Origin: Mastigias papua
Taxonomy: Eukaryota > Cnidaria > Scyphozoa > Rhizostomeae > Mastigiidae
DNA length: 64,000 bases
Direction of reading: 5' to 3'
Assembly (NCBI GenBank): GCA_964019165.1
Contig: OZ025282.1
Coordinates: forward strand, 4,525,131 to 4,589,130
Part shown: one piece after another, positions 60,801 to 64,000 of the stretch
Position numbering within the stretch: the first letter of the stretch is position 1
Layout of the letters: every line of letters starts with the position of its first letter
Notes under the pieces: model-generated
Told to the model about the DNA's origin: nothing
What the model saw: the letters and a program-made list of their open reading frames with translations, nothing else
The model's database searches: none
Translations under genes and position numbers: made by a program

Positions 60801-61840
60801 CTACCTAAAACGGAGTCAAAATAGATAATACAGAGAGGACAAAAATCAGATAGGTCCCATGGGTACACTTACGAAGGAATGGATGCCGTGCAACAGTAAT
60901 GGTGTCCGCCAGTCTCCCTGCACCTTGTTCTTAATCAATCCGTTTAAAAACGGCTTCTGAGATACTGGAGTTTCCAAGTGATTCAAGTAACTTACGAAGA
61001 TTCGGCAAAGAGAAAGAAAGCAAACAAAGTAGGAAGCAGCTGAAAACCAAGATATATTTGTAGATGGATATGCAAACGGTAAACAAAGATGTTTCAATGT
61101 GAATTTGTCATTGAAATCAATGCGTTCTATCCGCTTCTATCATGAGATTGGAACAAAGACTATTCTTAAATTTGGTAAAGTGAAGACGAATGATTAATGT
61201 AAAATGTATGATATTAGCGATGTTCTACATTTCAACTTGTACTCTCCCAATTACATTTCCTCTCATAATGACAAAGCGCTATATTTCCTCTCATAATGAC
61301 AAAGCGCTATCCCATTAAATTGCAAGAATGGCCACACTACGGTAACTGAAGAACCAGATCTAAGTCACAAAGCAAAACCGTTAAACATTTCAACTAAATC
61401 CTTCAGACAGACTCAAATGCTCACCGATTAGTACGAACAATAGGCCTACATTGACAGATGCAATTTATTGATAGACAAACAACTGAACGTACTCCATGTC
61501 CCTTAGCGATGAAGGCAGTCAACTTCAGCTGAATCTGAATAGAAGGGTCAAAGGCAAGTATTGGGAAGAACGATGAACCGATACACAGTGAATAATCACC
61601 ATAGATTATGAGAAATTCCTATCTAGTACAGTAGTGTAAGTGAAAACTATCGGATTGTCTAACGTTACCAATGGATGTGCCTTAATGTTGTATTTAAGTT
61701 CACTAAAAGCATCATGACTTTCTTTGTCGTCGGCTTGATTTTAAATTTTATCATAAAGCTGCAGTTCCCGACCAGTCTACCAACCATTGCTAACGCTTTC
61801 AAAGCACCGCTATTAGTTTTTTCGAAGCTATCCGCTTTGT
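56996..61840. other. Gene-poor intergenic DNA
   Basis: Short ORFs only. An (AACAGC)n run at 57851-57905 encodes Asn-Ser repeats in an 83-codon plus frame (57772-58023). A GA-rich tract lies at 60421-60471. A CAGGGGCAAT/ATTGCCCCCTG palindrome at about 59427-59455 resembles a hAT end. A 28-bp tandem duplication lies at 61254-61310. No conserved gene recognised. Confidence 0.4.
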
Positions 61841-61844
61841 AAAG

Positions 61845-61920
61845 ATACTTTAGTGGTATCTACCTCTGCTTGGCAAATAACAACCAGGTTATGTACGCGG
61901 TTCGAATCGCACTCCAATAC
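61845..61920 (+). repeat. tRNA-like (SINE head) sequence
   Basis: TTTAGTGGTATCT resembles a pol III A box, and GCGGTTCGAATCGC (61897-61910) is a good B box about 45 bp later, with AATAACAACCAGGTTATG between. A true tRNA would need a matching acceptor stem, which I do not see. Best read as a tRNA-derived SINE or tRNA pseudogene. Confidence 0.4.
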
Positions 61921-62054
61921 ACAAAGCAGCATATTTGCCTGTCGAAACTACTGACTAACTACGTGATGCTTAGGGGGAGATATGAAAGGTAGAGCAATGT
62001 TATAGGCAACTCTAGCGCCAAATCTTACTCCGGTTGACAGCTGCTGGGTAAAGA

Positions 62055-62400
62055 ACAGCCAGGGGGCCATCCAGAAGTGCGTACGCTCTGAGGGTCAGTG
62101 GGTGGGTAGAGCCAAAAGAATACTCGCGCAAGTACTCTTTGACCTAACCCACCCACCCATCCACCCACCTCTGTGCGAACGTATGAAAGTTTCCCTGATA
62201 ATCCTTGAAAAATTCTGCCCATTTCTAACAAAACATTTTCACAAAATGAGGAAGACTTGCATTAAATTCTCACTTTTTGAAGTGATTACATAGTACGTAC
62301 GCTTTGAGCTGTACCAACCCACCAACCATGTGCGCGTGAGTACAATTTTGACTTTACCCACCCACCATCCCTCAAAGTGTACGTACTTTCTGGACGCTCC
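62055..62400. mobile_element. TIR element with long ends and an internal third copy
   Basis: Left end CAGGGGGCCATCCAGAAGTG and the right end in reverse complement TAGGGAGCGTCCAGAAAGTA match over about 70 bp, including GTGGGTGGGTA and ACTCGCGC/ACTCACGCGC. A third, inverted copy of the same end lies at 62126-62200, so 62055-62200 is itself a foldback. The CAGGG/TAGGG starts suggest hAT, but the 8-bp flanks differ. Confidence 0.7.
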
Positions 62401-63700
62401 CTACGATATTGGAACTAAACATTCGACATGAGAGCTCAGTCTGTTCTGATGCACTGTACAGTGAAATAACAAGAAGTAAGCACATAAGTAGAGGATCATG
62501 GAAAAAACCAAAAGTTTTGATTAATAATTAATCAGGTTACACTTTCTGGTTCGGAAGATAGCAACTCATTGACAACTAAGCATTGCAAAGCCCAATTATT
62601 TGTCCAATATTGTTCAAAAGTGCTCAGTGTTGCTCTGTATCGTTTCAACATTGCTCAAAGTTGCTAAATGTTGTTCACTTTTGACTTAAAAAAGTACGAT
62701 AAACGAGACAGGATGACAATACTGGAACAAGACGATTGCAGTAGTCTCAGCAACAACTGAATAATATTGCCACTCTCGTCGTCGCGAGGGCCGTAAGAGG
62801 GCATCACACCGCACTGGAAAATACACTGTCGTCAAACTTGCTTTTTATCGGCAAATCTTGTTATTTTTCACTAAAAAATGCGGATTGTCAGCACGTATTG
62901 GATCTTTGAAATATACTCTTTTGTTTATCAGACCAATTTTATAAGAATACGAGCCTCAAAATTTATGAAAAATTAAGGACAAATCAAGAACAACCCGAGG
63001 GTGAAGCACTGTCGCAAAATGATCTGAAACTGATATAAAACTTTTTAAGTTCAACGATGTTTGCTAAAAGACCTCGAAACACCCAAATCATCAGTGTGTA
63101 AAACAAGTCGTAAGTGTATCAAGACTCCTAGCAAAGACTATACTTCAGTAAGAATGTATATATTTTGTCTTCTGCTAATGTTATTGAAAATAATACCTGT
63201 TTCATAAACATCCATTGTTCTCTTGTATATTGTATAATGTCTACATTACTTACACCCCAATAATTTAAGAACAAATTAAGAACAATTCAGCCTCAAAATT
63301 TCGGAAAATTAAGAACAGTCAGCCTGAATCTTATTTCTACTGGTTCTTGAAAGAAAGAGTGTATCCGAAATAGGGATCTATCATCCTATTGACAAAATCA
63401 ACTACGTATTGAAGAATCCCAGCTGCGTTATCAGAAACCACGCCCAGCTTTTCGATACCACGCCCATTTCCCGGAAATTTTTATTTCACATCCCCTCCCC
63501 CTGGAAGTATCATCTTCGCAATGGTCTTGTATATCACCAAAATCAAACAAAAATAATACTCAGGAAGCTCTCACTTACAGAAATATATTACATGGGTGCT
63601 TACAATCTTCTATGAATTCTACCTTACAGCTTGGGCTGCTTAATAACCAGTGTCACAGCGCTTAGAAGAGACATTTCCAGAAATCAATTATGTAAATCGA
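62401..63700. other. Intergenic DNA with repeated GAGCCTCAAAAT words
   Basis: Two similar blocks, 62936-63000 and 63262-63320, carry CCTCAAAATTT and TTAAGAACA-type words and resemble the 49.7-kb segment in reverse complement. A TTGTTCA/GTTGCTCA-type run lies at about 62600-62680. No gene. Confidence 0.4.
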
Positions 63701-63718
63701 CTAATATTTTCCCATTGT

Positions 63719-63960
63719 TTAGGATGAAGCCCAAGGCCATGCTTGCATATCTCCAATGAATGAGGTACTTTGCCATCTTCTGTTTGCCTGTACTTCATTT
63801 ACATCATATTTACAATAATTCTTCTTGTAAGTAGTAGCATTATTTATTTTGCAAATTGTAAGATAGGTTTTTAACATAGCCCCCTGCAAAACAGATCTTA
63901 TGATCTGATGGGCCACCATGCATAAGAATTAAAAATGAAATGAAATAAATGAAATGAAAA
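63719..63960 (+). mobile_element. Possible LINE 3' end
   Basis: Ends in AATGAAATGAAATAAATGAA-type repeats at about 63933-63960, similar to the tail of the 31.6-kb LINE. A hydrophobic frame rich in Tyr and Ile before it (CLYFIYIIFTI) resembles the spacer seen in such tails. No reverse-transcriptase motif is visible. Confidence 0.35.
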
Positions 63961-64000
63961 GATAATTGAAATAGTTGGCATAATAATTGTATAAAATCCA

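Noticed and set aside
61845..61920. Functional tRNA gene
   Set aside because: A and B boxes are present, but no acceptor-stem pairing or clear anticodon arm could be drawn; listed as SINE-like instead.

Overview
This window is nuclear DNA from an invertebrate animal. The genes are split by GT..AG introns and the sequence is AT-rich. It also carries long pure microsatellites, a Penelope-like retroelement, a CR1/L2-type LINE tail and many foldback or TIR elements. The gene set (HDHD5, a Golgi carbohydrate sulfotransferase, a CCDC87 homologue, a DMRT factor with a DMA domain) is metazoan. I cannot name the phylum from sequence alone. All gene calls come from reading the sequence and from remembered family features; no search was run.

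Layout. 1-4.4 kb: an 8-exon HDHD5 (CECR5) gene on the plus strand, with a short upstream ORF and a CRE-like octamer in front. 4.4-10.8 kb: intergenic DNA with a hAT-like foldback (6.5 kb), a promoter-like motif cluster (6.7 kb), a 921-bp Penelope-like insertion with 12-bp target-site duplications (8.4-9.3 kb) and a TIR element (9.9 kb). 10.8-12.1 kb: a single-exon carbohydrate 6-O-sulfotransferase-like gene, plus strand. 12.2-33.9 kb: the C-terminal 455 codons of a CCDC87 homologue in 12 phase-compatible minus-strand exons. Its introns hold microsatellites, Penelope remnants, a LINE tail and a pentanucleotide satellite. 36.1-40.6 kb: a two-exon DMRT gene, minus strand, encoding a DM domain, a DMA domain and an unexpected C-terminal zinc ribbon. 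40.7-64 kb: no recognisable conserved gene. This stretch is the 5' flank of DMRT and holds a near-perfect 203-bp hairpin, MITE-like elements, a 2.2-kb microsatellite cluster, a 45-bp tandem array and a tRNA-like SINE head.

The four genes do not form a pathway. HDHD5 is a HAD-fold phosphatase-like protein, the sulfotransferase acts in the Golgi lumen, CCDC87 is a cilium/sperm-associated coiled-coil protein, and DMRT is a transcription factor. The best candidate for something special is the Penelope-like insertion. It has a GIY-YIG endonuclease fragment in the middle, and its two inverted arms each carry a complete minimal hammerhead ribozyme facing opposite ways. Degraded relatives of the same arrangement occur at 13.9, 16.4 and possibly 20.1 kb, with a terminal scrap at 55.8 kb.
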